Shown here piece by piece: positions 24,161-32,421 of a DNA stretch of 38,866 nucleotides. The stretch covers positions 1-38,866 of the forward strand of contig CAMASJ010000005.1 in the NCBI GenBank assembly GCA_945860685.1. Reading direction: 5' to 3'. The notes beneath the pieces were generated by a model. That model searched no databases, was not told the DNA's origin, and saw only the letters and a list, made by a program, of their open reading frames with translations. The stretch is from Akkermansia muciniphila. GTDB lineage: Bacteria; Verrucomicrobiota; Verrucomicrobiia; Limisphaerales; UBA9464. The number at the start of each line of letters is the position of its first letter. Position 1 is the first letter of the stretch. Position numbers and translations under genes: made by a program.

Positions 24161-27118
24161 ATGTCCGGAAAACGTCTGGCGACCCTCCTCCTGCTGCTCT
24201 CGGCGCTTTGCCCTACCGGCATTTCTGCCGCGACGCCACCCGTGCCGGATGCCCCGGTACTCCAGGGTTCGCTGCTGGGCGGCGGCGGACCGGACTACAC
24301 CCAGGACGCAGGACATCGGCTCGTCCGCGGACCGGGCGGCGCCTTGTTCCTTTCCGGCATCTCCGGTTCGAGGGTCTTCCCCTACACGTTGCGTATCGGT
24401 GATTCGACCGGGGAGGGCTCGTTTGTGGCCCGGTACCGTCCGGACGGTTCGGGCACCGACTGGATCGCGTTCCTCGGCTCGCTGGACGTCCGCGCCATCG
24501 CGGTCGACGCCGCGGGCGCGGTCTACCTTGCGGGGGACACCGGCGGCTACTCGCCGATGGCCAGCACCGCGCAGCCCCAGGCGGGCGGCAATCGGGACGC
24601 CTTCGTGGCCAAGCTCCGGCCCGATGGAATGGCCCTGGACTACTTCACCTTCCTCGGCGGTTCCCAGCTGGACCTGGGGTTGGCCATTGCCGTGGACACC
24701 AACGGCGCCGCGGTGGTCTCCGGAACCACCACCTCCAAGGACTTCCCCGTGACCGCCGGCGCCGCGCAGACGGTGGCGGGCGGACGCTACGACGCCTTCG
24801 TGGCCCGCGTCTCCCCCGACGGTCGGCGCATCGAATACGCGACCTACCTCGGCGGCACGGGTTCGGAGCGCGCGGCGGATGTGGCTCTCGATTCCCAGGG
24901 GCGTGCGATCGTGGCCGGTCGCACCAGCGGGACGAACCTCGTGGCCGGTATCGAAGAGGCCCGGTTGGGTGCGTCTTCCGGGCGCATCGACGCCTTCGTG
25001 GCGCGGTTGGGTGTCGCCGGAACGACCTTCGAGGCCCTGGCCCGGATCGGTGGCGATCGCAACGACGGCGCTGCCCGCCTCGCGCTCACTCCCGGAGGCG
25101 ACGTCGTCCTGCTCGGCACCACCGATTCGGAGGATTGGCCCGTCGCAGGCGTTCCGCTCCCGGGTGCCAACCGCGGTGGCGACGACCTGTTCCTGGCCCG
25201 TTTGGATGCCGGTCTCACCCGCTTGGAATCCGCGGTCTGGCTGGGATCCGAGGGCACCGAGTCTCTGGAACGGCTCCAGTACTTCGGCGGATTTCAGATC
25301 GACGGCGAACCGGCCGGCGACGGAAGCCTGCCGTTCGAGACCGGCGGGCTCGCCATGGCGGCAAATGGCGATGTGCTTGTGGCGGCCACCACGCGGAATC
25401 CCTTCTGGAACGGGGTCCGCGCCGCGGGCGGGAACTCGGAGGTGCTGGCCGCCCGATTCTCGCCGGACTTCGCCACGATTCGTTGGATGGATCTGCTGGG
25501 AGGACGCGAGGACGACCTGGGGGCGGCCGTGGCCGACGATGGAGCCGGTGGCGCTTGGGTTGCAGGAGAAGCCGGGCGTCCGCTGGTGCCGCCCTATTTC
25601 CCCACCACCGGACCGTCCGGACAGGCGGACTTCGGTGGCGGCGTTTCCGACGCCTTCCTGCTCCGGTTGGGAGCCGTGGCCACGGCTCCCGTCAACGATG
25701 CCTTCCTCGCTGCCACGCCGGTGGTCGGCGGAAGAGTGACCGTCCGTGCGGACCTTTCCACGGCGACCGCCGAACCGGGAGATCCGGCATTCGGCGATGC
25801 ATCCCCGGGGCGCACCGCCTGGTGGACCTGGACCGCGCCGGTCGCGGGCCGGCTCTCGATCGGAACCCGCCCCGGAAGTCCGGCGGCCTGGGGCGTCTAC
25901 ACCGGGTCCACTCTCTCCTCCCTCGCCGAGGTCGCCGTCGGTCTGCAGCCCGGCGTGCCCGGACGCTTCGCGGTGACCGCCGGGACGACCTATCGGATCC
26001 TGCTACGCGCCCCGGCGGGACAGGCCGGGCCTGTCGATTGGAGCCTGCGGTTCTCGGGTGTTCCCAACGATGACTTCCTCGAACGGACTCCGCTGACGGG
26101 ATTGCCGGTGGAGGTCACCGGCGACACCACACGGGCGACCGTCGAGCCCGGGGAAGGGCTGCTGGCGGATGGCTCGGTCGGCGGCGGTTCCGTCTGGTGG
26201 GAATGGACTGCCACGACCACCGGCGCGGTGGAGGTCGAGGTGGACGGCGGCATCTTCCTGCCGTCGCTCGTGATCTTCGTTGGCGACACCCGGGAATCCC
26301 TGGTCCGGATCCAGTCCGGCTCCGGCGCCTCGGGTCCGGAAGGTTCGTTCGGAAGGTCCGTCACGTTCCTGGCCACCGCCGGGGTCCGCTACCCGATCGC
26401 CCTCGACGGCTACATCGGGGTTTCGGGACCGTTCCGCCTGCGCCTCCGCACGGGCCGGCCTCCGGTCAACGACCTGTTCTCCAACCGGACGCGACTCGAG
26501 GGTCCCTACGTGGTGCAGGCCGGCTCCAACCTCCGGTCGACCTTCGAACGCGACGCGTCGGAACCGCCCCTCGTGCGGACCAACGCCCTCGGCGAAGTGG
26601 GCGCCCCCGCGTCCATGAACACCGTCTGGTACACCTGGACGGCCACCGATACGGGCCGCACGCGGGTGGGCATCACCAACGCCGTTTTCGACACCCGGGT
26701 GGCCGTGTACCGCGGGAGTACGCTTGGAACGCTGGTGCGGGTGGCCGACGCCGATGGCCTGACGCCGGACGACCGGAACTCGCTGGCCGTCTTCGAGGCG
26801 GTCGCCGGGACCGTGTACCAGATCCAGGTCGACGGCGGGAACTACGACGGGCGCTCCGGGGATTTCCTGCTGACTCTCGTGTTGGACCATCCGCCGCGGA
26901 TCCTCCCGGGGACGCTGGTCCGGGAGACCGACGGCGCACTGCGCTTCGGCGTCGAGGCGGTGCCGGGACGCCTGCTGAGGCTGGAGGCGAGCGAGGACCT
27001 CAGGACCTGGACCGAGGTCTCCTCCGAGACGCCGACGGAGCCGCGGATCTCGGTCCGGGCGCCCTCGGATGCCGGTGGCCGGCGCTTCTTCCGGTTGAAC
27101 TCCCCGGAAGGTCCCTGA
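24161..27118 (+). CDS. Secreted SBBP beta-propeller protein with three PPC-like modules
   Basis: This is a predicted surface or secreted protein of 985 aa. The ATG at 24161 gives a clear signal peptide (MSGKRLATLLLLLSALCPTGISAA). The ORF track starts 32 residues earlier without a signal. Residues about 35-505 hold seven or so SBBP repeats of the type 'YLGG.GSE.A.DVALDSQG.AIVAG.T.G', including 'DFPVTAGAAQTVAGGRYDAFVARVSPDG'. Three modules follow at about 509-630, 633-765 and 767-905. Each opens with an ND-x-F box (NDAFLAAT, NDDFLERT, NDLFSNRT) and contains a W-T-W or W-E-W strand, resembling pre-peptidase C-terminal domains. The end ('RLLRLEASEDLRTWTEVSSE...RRFFRLNSP') is like the C-terminal module of many verrucomicrobial exported proteins. 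Function is unknown, with adhesion or carbohydrate binding most likely. Confidence 0.85.
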   Translation: MSGKRLATLLLLLSALCPTGISAATPPVPDAPVLQGSLLGGGGPDYTQDAGHRLVRGPGGALFLSGISGSRVFPYTLRIGDSTGEGSFVARYRPDGSGTDWIAFLGSLDVRAIAVDAAGAVYLAGDTGGYSPMASTAQPQAGGNRDAFVAKLRPDGMALDYFTFLGGSQLDLGLAIAVDTNGAAVVSGTTTSKDFPVTAGAAQTVAGGRYDAFVARVSPDGRRIEYATYLGGTGSERAADVALDSQGRAIVAGRTSGTNLVAGIEEARLGASSGRIDAFVARLGVAGTTFEALARIGGDRNDGAARLALTPGGDVVLLGTTDSEDWPVAGVPLPGANRGGDDLFLARLDAGLTRLESAVWLGSEGTESLERLQYFGGFQIDGEPAGDGSLPFETGGLAMAANGDVLVAATTRNPFWNGVRAAGGNSEVLAARFSPDFATIRWMDLLGGREDDLGAAVADDGAGGAWVAGEAGRPLVPPYFPTTGPSGQADFGGGVSDAFLLRLGAVATAPVNDAFLAATPVVGGRVTVRADLSTATAEPGDPAFGDASPGRTAWWTWTAPVAGRLSIGTRPGSPAAWGVYTGSTLSSLAEVAVGLQPGVPGRFAVTAGTTYRILLRAPAGQAGPVDWSLRFSGVPNDDFLERTPLTGLPVEVTGDTTRATVEPGEGLLADGSVGGGSVWWEWTATTTGAVEVEVDGGIFLPSLVIFVGDTRESLVRIQSGSGASGPEGSFGRSVTFLATAGVRYPIALDGYIGVSGPFRLRLRTGRPPVNDLFSNRTRLEGPYVVQAGSNLRSTFERDASEPPLVRTNALGEVGAPASMNTVWYTWTATDTGRTRVGITNAVFDTRVAVYRGSTLGTLVRVADADGLTPDDRNSLAVFEAVAGTVYQIQVDGGNYDGRSGDFLLTLVLDHPPRILPGTLVRETDGALRFGVEAVPGRLLRLEASEDLRTWTEVSSETPTEPRISVRAPSDAGGRRFFRLNSPEGP

Positions 27119-27170
27119 TCGGCGGCGCCGGTTGGCCCTCGTGGGGAGCTCCGGAATCCGCCTCCGAGCG

Positions 27171-27200
27171 TTGGCGGGAACACGATGTGCCTGCTAGGAA
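27171..27200 (+). promoter_or_regulatory. Putative antiporter promoter
   Basis: TTGGCG (27171-27176), an 18-bp spacer and TAGGAA (27195-27200) lie nine bases before ATG 27210. The boxes fit only loosely. Confidence 0.3.
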
Positions 27201-27209
27201 TTGCAGGCC

Positions 27210-29243
27210 ATGCACGGCGTCGAATTCCTCCAGGACATGGCGGTGGTGATGATGGTGGCCGGGCTGGTCACCATCCTCTTCCACCGCTTCCGCCAACCCG
27301 TCGTCCTCGGCTACGTCGCGGCCGGCGTGATCGTCGGGCCCCACACGCCGCCATACACCCTCATCCACGACGAGGCCACCATCCGGACGCTGGCCGAGAT
27401 GGGCATCGTGTTCCTCATGTTCGGCCTCGGCCTCGAGTTCAACCTGAGGAAGCTGAAGAAGGTCGGTTCCACCGCGCTGATCGCCGCCCCGCTCGAGATC
27501 ACGCTGATGCTCGGGCTCGGCTACCAGCTGGGGCGGTGGTTCGGCTGGGAGTTGATGGACTGCCTCTTCCTCGGGGCGATGATGTCCATCTCGTCGACCA
27601 CCATCATCGTCAAGGCCCTGCGCGAACTCGGGCTCACCAAGGAACGTTCCTCGGGCCTGATCTTCGGGATCCTCATCGTCGAGGACGTCCTCGCGATCGT
27701 GATGATCGCCCTGCTTTCCGGCATCGCGATGACCGGCTCGTTGAGCCTGCAGGACGTCGGCGTGACCGTCGGCCGACTGTCAATCTTCCTGGCCACCGCG
27801 TTGGTGGCGGGGTTGATCGGGGTGCCGCGGCTGATGGCCTACGTGGGGCGTTTCCGGAGCGACGAGATGCTCCTGGTGACCGCGCTGGGGCTGCTGTTCG
27901 GGTTCTCGATCCTCGCGGTGAAGCTGGGGTACAGCGCCGCGCTCGGGGCGTTCGTGGTCGGCGCGATGGTGGCCGAATCCCGCGAAGCCGGCCGGATCGA
28001 ACACCTGGCTGCGCCGATCCGCGACATGTTCTCCGCGGTCTTCTTCGTCACCGTGGGCATGCTCATCGATCCCCGTCTGCTGTGGCAGCACGCCGGCCCC
28101 ATCCTGGCGATCAGCGCCGCGGTGATGCTCGGCAAGCTGACGGCCTGCTCGTTCGGGACCTTCGTGGCGGGCGAGGGCGGCAGGAGCTCGCTCCGGGTCG
28201 GCTCGGGCATGGCCCAGATCGGCGAGTTCTCCTTCATCATCGCGGCGCTCGGCGTGCAGCTGAAGGTGACCTCGGACTTCCTCTATCCCATCGCCGTGGC
28301 GGTGTCGGTGATCACGACCCTGTTCACCCCGTACCTGATCCGCTCCGCCGGGCCCCTGGCTGCCTTGGTCGAGTCCAAGGGACCTGAACCCCTCGTCCGG
28401 CTGCTGGAGGCGTACACGCAATGGGTCGGTCGGCTCAGCCGGCGCGAAGGCCCCGGCGTCGCCTCCCGCATGATCCGGCGCTGGACGGTCCAGATGGTCC
28501 TCAACCTCCTGCTCGCCGCGGGCGTGTTCCTCGCCGCCGCCTTCCTGTCGCGGCAGACCCCTTCCTGGCTACCGACCGTGTTGCGGGAAGGGGCCGCCCA
28601 CGGGGTGTTCCTCTGGTTGCTCGCGGTGGTGGCGACGTTGCCGCTGTTCATCGCCACCTTCCGCAAGCTCCAGGCGCTGGGCCTCCTCGTGGCGGAACTC
28701 AAGGTGACCCGCGCCGCCGCCGGCGAACGAACCGCGGCCCTCCGGTCGATGGTGGCCAACGCCATCCCGCTGGCCGGCCTCGCCGGAATGGTCGTCTTCG
28801 GCCTCGCCCTCAGCTCGCCGGTCCTTCCGACCCAAGGCGTCCTGCCCGTCCTGGTCGCGACCGTGGCCTTCCTCACCGCGCTGCTCTGGAAGTCCGCGAT
28901 CCGCATCTATTCCAAGGCGCAGTTCGCGCTGGAGGAGACCTTCCGGAATCCCGCTCCCGTCGAGGAACCCGCGCCGCGTCCGATCCCGGCCCTGCTGCGC
29001 GATGCCGACCTCCAGACGGTGACGCTCACCGAGGGCGCGCCCGCCGTGCGCCGGCTCATCCGTGAACTCGCCTTGCGCACCCACAGCGGCGCCAGCGTCG
29101 TCGGCATCGAACGTCGTGGCGTGCCGATCATCAATCCCGGGCCGGACGAGGAACTGCAGTCCGGGGACGTGGTCCTGCTGCTGGGCAGCGCCAACCAGAT
29201 CGATTCCGCGAGGAAGGTCCTGGTCGGAGCCGCCTCCGACTGA
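27210..29243 (+). CDS. CPA2-family monovalent cation:proton antiporter
   Basis: This is a KefB/RosB-like secondary transporter of about 677 aa that exchanges Na+ or K+ for H+. The N-terminal Na/H-exchanger domain (about 1-390) has 12 or so helices, with typical features 'FRQPVVLGYVAAGVIVGPHTPPYTL', 'MFGLGLEFNLRKLKKVG', 'SSTTIIVKALRELGLTKERSSGLIFGILIVEDVLAIV' and 'SAALGAFVVGAMVAES'. A charged linker with three further helices (about 430-565) follows, then a C-terminal RCK_C (TrkA-C) domain at about 600-673 ('VVGIERRGVPIINPGPDEELQSGDVVLLLGS'). The RCK_N (TrkA-N) NAD-binding domain usual in Kef proteins is missing. ATG 27210 is preferred to the TTG at 27201. Confidence 0.9.
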   Translation: MHGVEFLQDMAVVMMVAGLVTILFHRFRQPVVLGYVAAGVIVGPHTPPYTLIHDEATIRTLAEMGIVFLMFGLGLEFNLRKLKKVGSTALIAAPLEITLMLGLGYQLGRWFGWELMDCLFLGAMMSISSTTIIVKALRELGLTKERSSGLIFGILIVEDVLAIVMIALLSGIAMTGSLSLQDVGVTVGRLSIFLATALVAGLIGVPRLMAYVGRFRSDEMLLVTALGLLFGFSILAVKLGYSAALGAFVVGAMVAESREAGRIEHLAAPIRDMFSAVFFVTVGMLIDPRLLWQHAGPILAISAAVMLGKLTACSFGTFVAGEGGRSSLRVGSGMAQIGEFSFIIAALGVQLKVTSDFLYPIAVAVSVITTLFTPYLIRSAGPLAALVESKGPEPLVRLLEAYTQWVGRLSRREGPGVASRMIRRWTVQMVLNLLLAAGVFLAAAFLSRQTPSWLPTVLREGAAHGVFLWLLAVVATLPLFIATFRKLQALGLLVAELKVTRAAAGERTAALRSMVANAIPLAGLAGMVVFGLALSSPVLPTQGVLPVLVATVAFLTALLWKSAIRIYSKAQFALEETFRNPAPVEEPAPRPIPALLRDADLQTVTLTEGAPAVRRLIRELALRTHSGASVVGIERRGVPIINPGPDEELQSGDVVLLLGSANQIDSARKVLVGAASD

Positions 29244-29252
29244 ACCCGGCCC

Positions 29253-32105
29253 TCATTTCCGCGCGCGGCGCTTGGCTTCCAGAAGCCGGTCCATCCCGCC
29301 ACCAGCGTTGCCGGGCTGTTCGGAACCGGGCTCCGACGGCTGCGTTGCCTTCGGCTCCATGACGGCGATTGGTGCCGTCGGGACGTTCGGTCGGATGTCG
29401 GCGGGCCTCTCGGCTTTGGAGGGCTCCGTCGCCGGGGCCTGGGGTGCGGCTGCGCGGACGGCATCGCGTTTGCCGAGCAGTGTCCGCAACGACTCCTCGG
29501 AGGCGCCGGCCTTGGATTCGTCTTCCGCGCCTTTGCCGAATCGCCGCAGCCGGCTCAGCCAACGTCCCCATTCGTCACGGTCGATCTCGATCCGCCGCAG
29601 GCCGATGTCGGCGACCAACAGCAGGACGATCCACTTCAGCAGGATTTCCCAGAGGTCCACCGGACGCCGGGTCCGCACGCGGTCCAGCAGGAAGGGGTTG
29701 TCCTTGGCCGGGTCGAGGATCCGTCCGCCGCCGAGCTGGGCGAGGGATTCGAGCACGGGCCGGTTGGCGCCGTGGTTCTCGAACTCGGGCGACGTGTTGA
29801 CAGTGGTTCCCAAGGATTGCATCGCCACGATCCGGCCGTCGCGCCGTTCCGCGAGCCCGATCAGGTACGCGCCGATTTCCCCGGCCGGGAAGGCCGCCTC
29901 GTAGTGCCCCGGTCCCTTCTGTTCCAGGCGCACCTCGGTGCGTCGGCCGGTCGGCGAGACGGCGGTGGCGGTGAGTTCGAGGAAGTTCCGGTAGGCGCCG
30001 TCGGAGTCGACCGCGTCGACCGTCAGCCGTCCCTCGCCCCGGTCCGTGGACGCCTCGGCCTGGAACTCCGCGGTGTCCACGCGGCGGAGCACCCAGCCTG
30101 TCGCCTGCAACCAGAAACGCTTGTAGCTGCCCCAGCCCAACCAGTCCTGCGCCCAACGCGAGCGGGCGTCGGAGGTGAAGGCCGCGGTCCGTCCCAACCC
30201 GTGCTGCCAGTGGGCCAGCAGCGGATCCCCCGACGGCGTGACCAGCGGAACCTCCGCCCGGGCCTTGGGCTCGGTCACCACATGGCCGCGCAGGACCGGG
30301 AAGGCGCCGTCCAGTCCCCGGAGCGGCTCGGTTGCGGAGACCACCCGCGGAACGAACGGCGTCTCGTCGATGGCCGACTTCAAGATCACCGCCGTCTCCT
30401 TGATGAAGATCTGCGGCAGCTCCGCGCTGGAGCGCACCTCGTGGAACCGTCCACGTCCCGCCTCCGCCATGCGGATCATGGTCCGCGGCGCCACGTGTGC
30501 CCCGATCATGACCGTGCTGACCGTGATCTTGGAGTCGACGATGGATTCCATCAGGGCGTCTGCGGGTGCGGCGGGGTCGCCGTCGCTGAAGACGAGGATG
30601 TGCTTGAGGTTCGCCGTGGATTTCCGGAGGCCGTCGCGGGCCAGGGTCATCAGGCCGTCGAAGGCGGGAAGGTCGCCCTGGTTCATCCCGGCGATGGCCT
30701 TCGACGCCGCGGCGCGGTCCCCCACCGGGGCGAGGTCGAGCAGCCAGCGGTCTGTTCCGTCCCACAGCACCACGCCCAGTTCGTCGCGCGGACCGAGCGA
30801 GTTCAGGGCGGCGAGTCCGATCTCCCGCGAAATCTGGTTGCCGTTGGCGAACTCCATGCCGTGCATCACCAGCACCAGCGCCCCGGCCGGAAGCACCTTC
30901 TTCGAACTCAGGTCCATCGACACCGGCAACGCCGCCTCGAGCGGCGTTCCGCGGTAGGCGCCGGCGGTGAACGAGTCATCGCCGCCGATGCACAGCAGCC
31001 CGACGCCGAAGTCGCGGACCGCGCTCTCGAGCAGACGCATCCGGTCCGGCCCGAGGACGCCCGCGCCCACGTTGCCGAGGATCACCGCGTCGTGGTCCTG
31101 GATCTCGGCGAGGGTCGACGGGAACGCGTTCGCCGGAAGGACCCGCACCTCGTATTCGGGCCGCAGGGCGTCGACGAGGTTGCGGTCCTGCTCCGGCGAG
31201 GACGACACCAGGAGGATGCGCGGCGTCCCGCGCACCGAGGTGAAGCCCGTCGCACGGTTGTTCTGCGGGACTGTGTCGCCCTCCGCCTCCACCGTGACCT
31301 CGTATCCGTGGAACCCGGTCTCCTCGAGCCGCTGGGGGAAGGTGAAGAGGTTCTTGCCCGCCTCGAGGGAGACCTCCTGTTCGCCTAGGAGGCGGTCGTT
31401 GCGCAACAGGCGGACCTTCGCCCGGCGAGCGGCATCGGACGTGATGTGGACGCGCGCCTCGAACGGGCTGCCGCGCTTGACGGTGGCGGGCAGCACGATC
31501 TTGCGCACGGACAGGTCGGAGCCGCGGCTGCCGCCGAGCGGGAGCACGTCGAGCGTGGCGCCCTGGCGACGCGCCTGGGCCAGGGCCTGGCGGGCGTCGC
31601 CGAGGTTCTCGTGTCCGTCGGAGAGGAGCACGAGCCGCTTCTGGCCGGACTCGGGGAAGGCGGCGGTGGCGAGGCGGATGGCGGAGGCGATGTCCGTCCG
31701 GTCACCCGGGACCACGGCCTGGATCTTCTCCGTCGCCCCGCCGGAGGTGGCCTCCGACTCCAACGCGGCCTCGCTGCCGAAGACGAGGAACCCGGCCTTG
31801 TCCACCCGCTTGGCCTCGGCCGCCCAGCGGTTCGCCTGGTCGCGGGCGGACTCCTGGACCGTCGCGGCGAGCGAGTCGGAACGGTCGAGGAGGAAGAACG
31901 TGTTCATCCCCTCGACCGGGTGCCGCCAGCGGAATCCGGCGAGGGCGAGGACGACGCCGCAGACGAGCAGGAGACGGAGAGCCGTCGAGAGGCGACGGCG
32001 CCAACCGGCGAGCAGCGCATCGGAGTGCACACCCAGCCACCAGGTGGCCCCGGCCGTCACCGGAAGCAACCAGAGCCAATGCGGATGGGTGAAGTCGAAC
32101 GGCAT
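29253..32105 (-). CDS. Membrane-anchored VWA-domain protein (aerotolerance/Bat-like)
   Basis: This is a 950-aa membrane protein starting 'MPFDFTHPHWLWLL', with two N-terminal helices (about 9-26 and 42-57), like BatA-type proteins. A von Willebrand A domain follows, with the MIDAS motif 'LLDRSDSLA' (Asp74-x-Ser76-x-Ser78). A later part shows a glutamine-amidotransferase-like section ('VRVLPANAFPSTLAEIQDHDAVILGNVGAG', 'LLCIGGDDSFTAGAYRGTPLEAALP') and a second VWA-like section ('LVMHGMEFANG', 'LGPRDELGVVLWDG', 'HILVFSDGDPAAPADAL'). Near the C-terminus is a hydrophobic segment 'LLKWIVLLLVADIGL' (about 830) and a charged tail. MoxR/Bat partners are absent here. It likely recognises or assembles envelope proteins; the ligand is unknown. 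An 8-bp repeat array lies upstream. Confidence 0.82.
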   Translation of the reverse strand: MPFDFTHPHWLWLLPVTAGATWWLGVHSDALLAGWRRRLSTALRLLLVCGVVLALAGFRWRHPVEGMNTFFLLDRSDSLAATVQESARDQANRWAAEAKRVDKAGFLVFGSEAALESEATSGGATEKIQAVVPGDRTDIASAIRLATAAFPESGQKRLVLLSDGHENLGDARQALAQARRQGATLDVLPLGGSRGSDLSVRKIVLPATVKRGSPFEARVHITSDAARRAKVRLLRNDRLLGEQEVSLEAGKNLFTFPQRLEETGFHGYEVTVEAEGDTVPQNNRATGFTSVRGTPRILLVSSSPEQDRNLVDALRPEYEVRVLPANAFPSTLAEIQDHDAVILGNVGAGVLGPDRMRLLESAVRDFGVGLLCIGGDDSFTAGAYRGTPLEAALPVSMDLSSKKVLPAGALVLVMHGMEFANGNQISREIGLAALNSLGPRDELGVVLWDGTDRWLLDLAPVGDRAAASKAIAGMNQGDLPAFDGLMTLARDGLRKSTANLKHILVFSDGDPAAPADALMESIVDSKITVSTVMIGAHVAPRTMIRMAEAGRGRFHEVRSSAELPQIFIKETAVILKSAIDETPFVPRVVSATEPLRGLDGAFPVLRGHVVTEPKARAEVPLVTPSGDPLLAHWQHGLGRTAAFTSDARSRWAQDWLGWGSYKRFWLQATGWVLRRVDTAEFQAEASTDRGEGRLTVDAVDSDGAYRNFLELTATAVSPTGRRTEVRLEQKGPGHYEAAFPAGEIGAYLIGLAERRDGRIVAMQSLGTTVNTSPEFENHGANRPVLESLAQLGGGRILDPAKDNPFLLDRVRTRRPVDLWEILLKWIVLLLVADIGLRRIEIDRDEWGRWLSRLRRFGKGAEDESKAGASEESLRTLLGKRDAVRAAAPQAPATEPSKAERPADIRPNVPTAPIAVMEPKATQPSEPGSEQPGNAGGGMDRLLEAKRRARK

Positions 32106-32154
32106 CGCGGACGCACCAACCGTGCGGCGCGCCCCGTTTTGCGCGAGGAAAAAG

Positions 32155-32271
32155 GCGTTGAAGCGTTGAAGCGTTGAAGCGTTGAAGCGTTGAAGCGTTG
32201 AAGCGTTGAAGCGTTGAAGCGTTGAAGCGTTGAAGCGTTGAAGCGTTGAAGCGTTGAAGCGTTGAAGCGTT
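32155..32271. repeat. Tandem octamer array (GCGTTGAA)14.6
   Basis: Fourteen perfect head-to-tail copies of GCGTTGAA plus five bases lie in the divergent gap between the VWA gene (start 32105) and dapA (start 32422). No copy differs. Because eight is not a multiple of three, all three frames are open and give the false repeat peptide 'FNASTLQR' on the minus strand. A related inverted pair, CTTCAACCTTTCAACG (about 32331-32346), follows at the right and could pair with the array. The array is in the region where the VWA gene's promoter should be. Confidence 0.97.
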
Positions 32272-32376
32272 CCATCGGCGGCAAAGGAGTTTTGCCAAAA
32301 AGTCCACTGCCATCTCCGCCCCCCTTAAGCCCTTCAACCTTTCAACGCCCCCGTCTCCGCCACCCCCAGCACCACC

Positions 32377-32406
32377 TTGCTACACGTCGGGGTGGCCGGG
32401 TATCCT
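32377..32406 (+). promoter_or_regulatory. dapA promoter
   Basis: TTGCTA (32377-32382), 18-bp spacer and TATCCT (32401-32406) precede the dapA ATG by 15 bases, too short for a leader with a ribosome-binding site. Confidence 0.55.
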
Positions 32407-32421
32407 GCCCCTCCTTTGCTT

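Noticed and set aside
32155-32271. CRISPR-like array
   Set aside because: The units are 8 bp, contiguous and without spacers. No CRISPR repeats or cas genes occur in the window.
31702-32337. ORF with repeated FNASTLQR peptide (also 32057..32284)
   Set aside because: The peptide repeat is simply the translation of the GCGTTGAA octamer array, followed by an out-of-frame part of the VWA gene.
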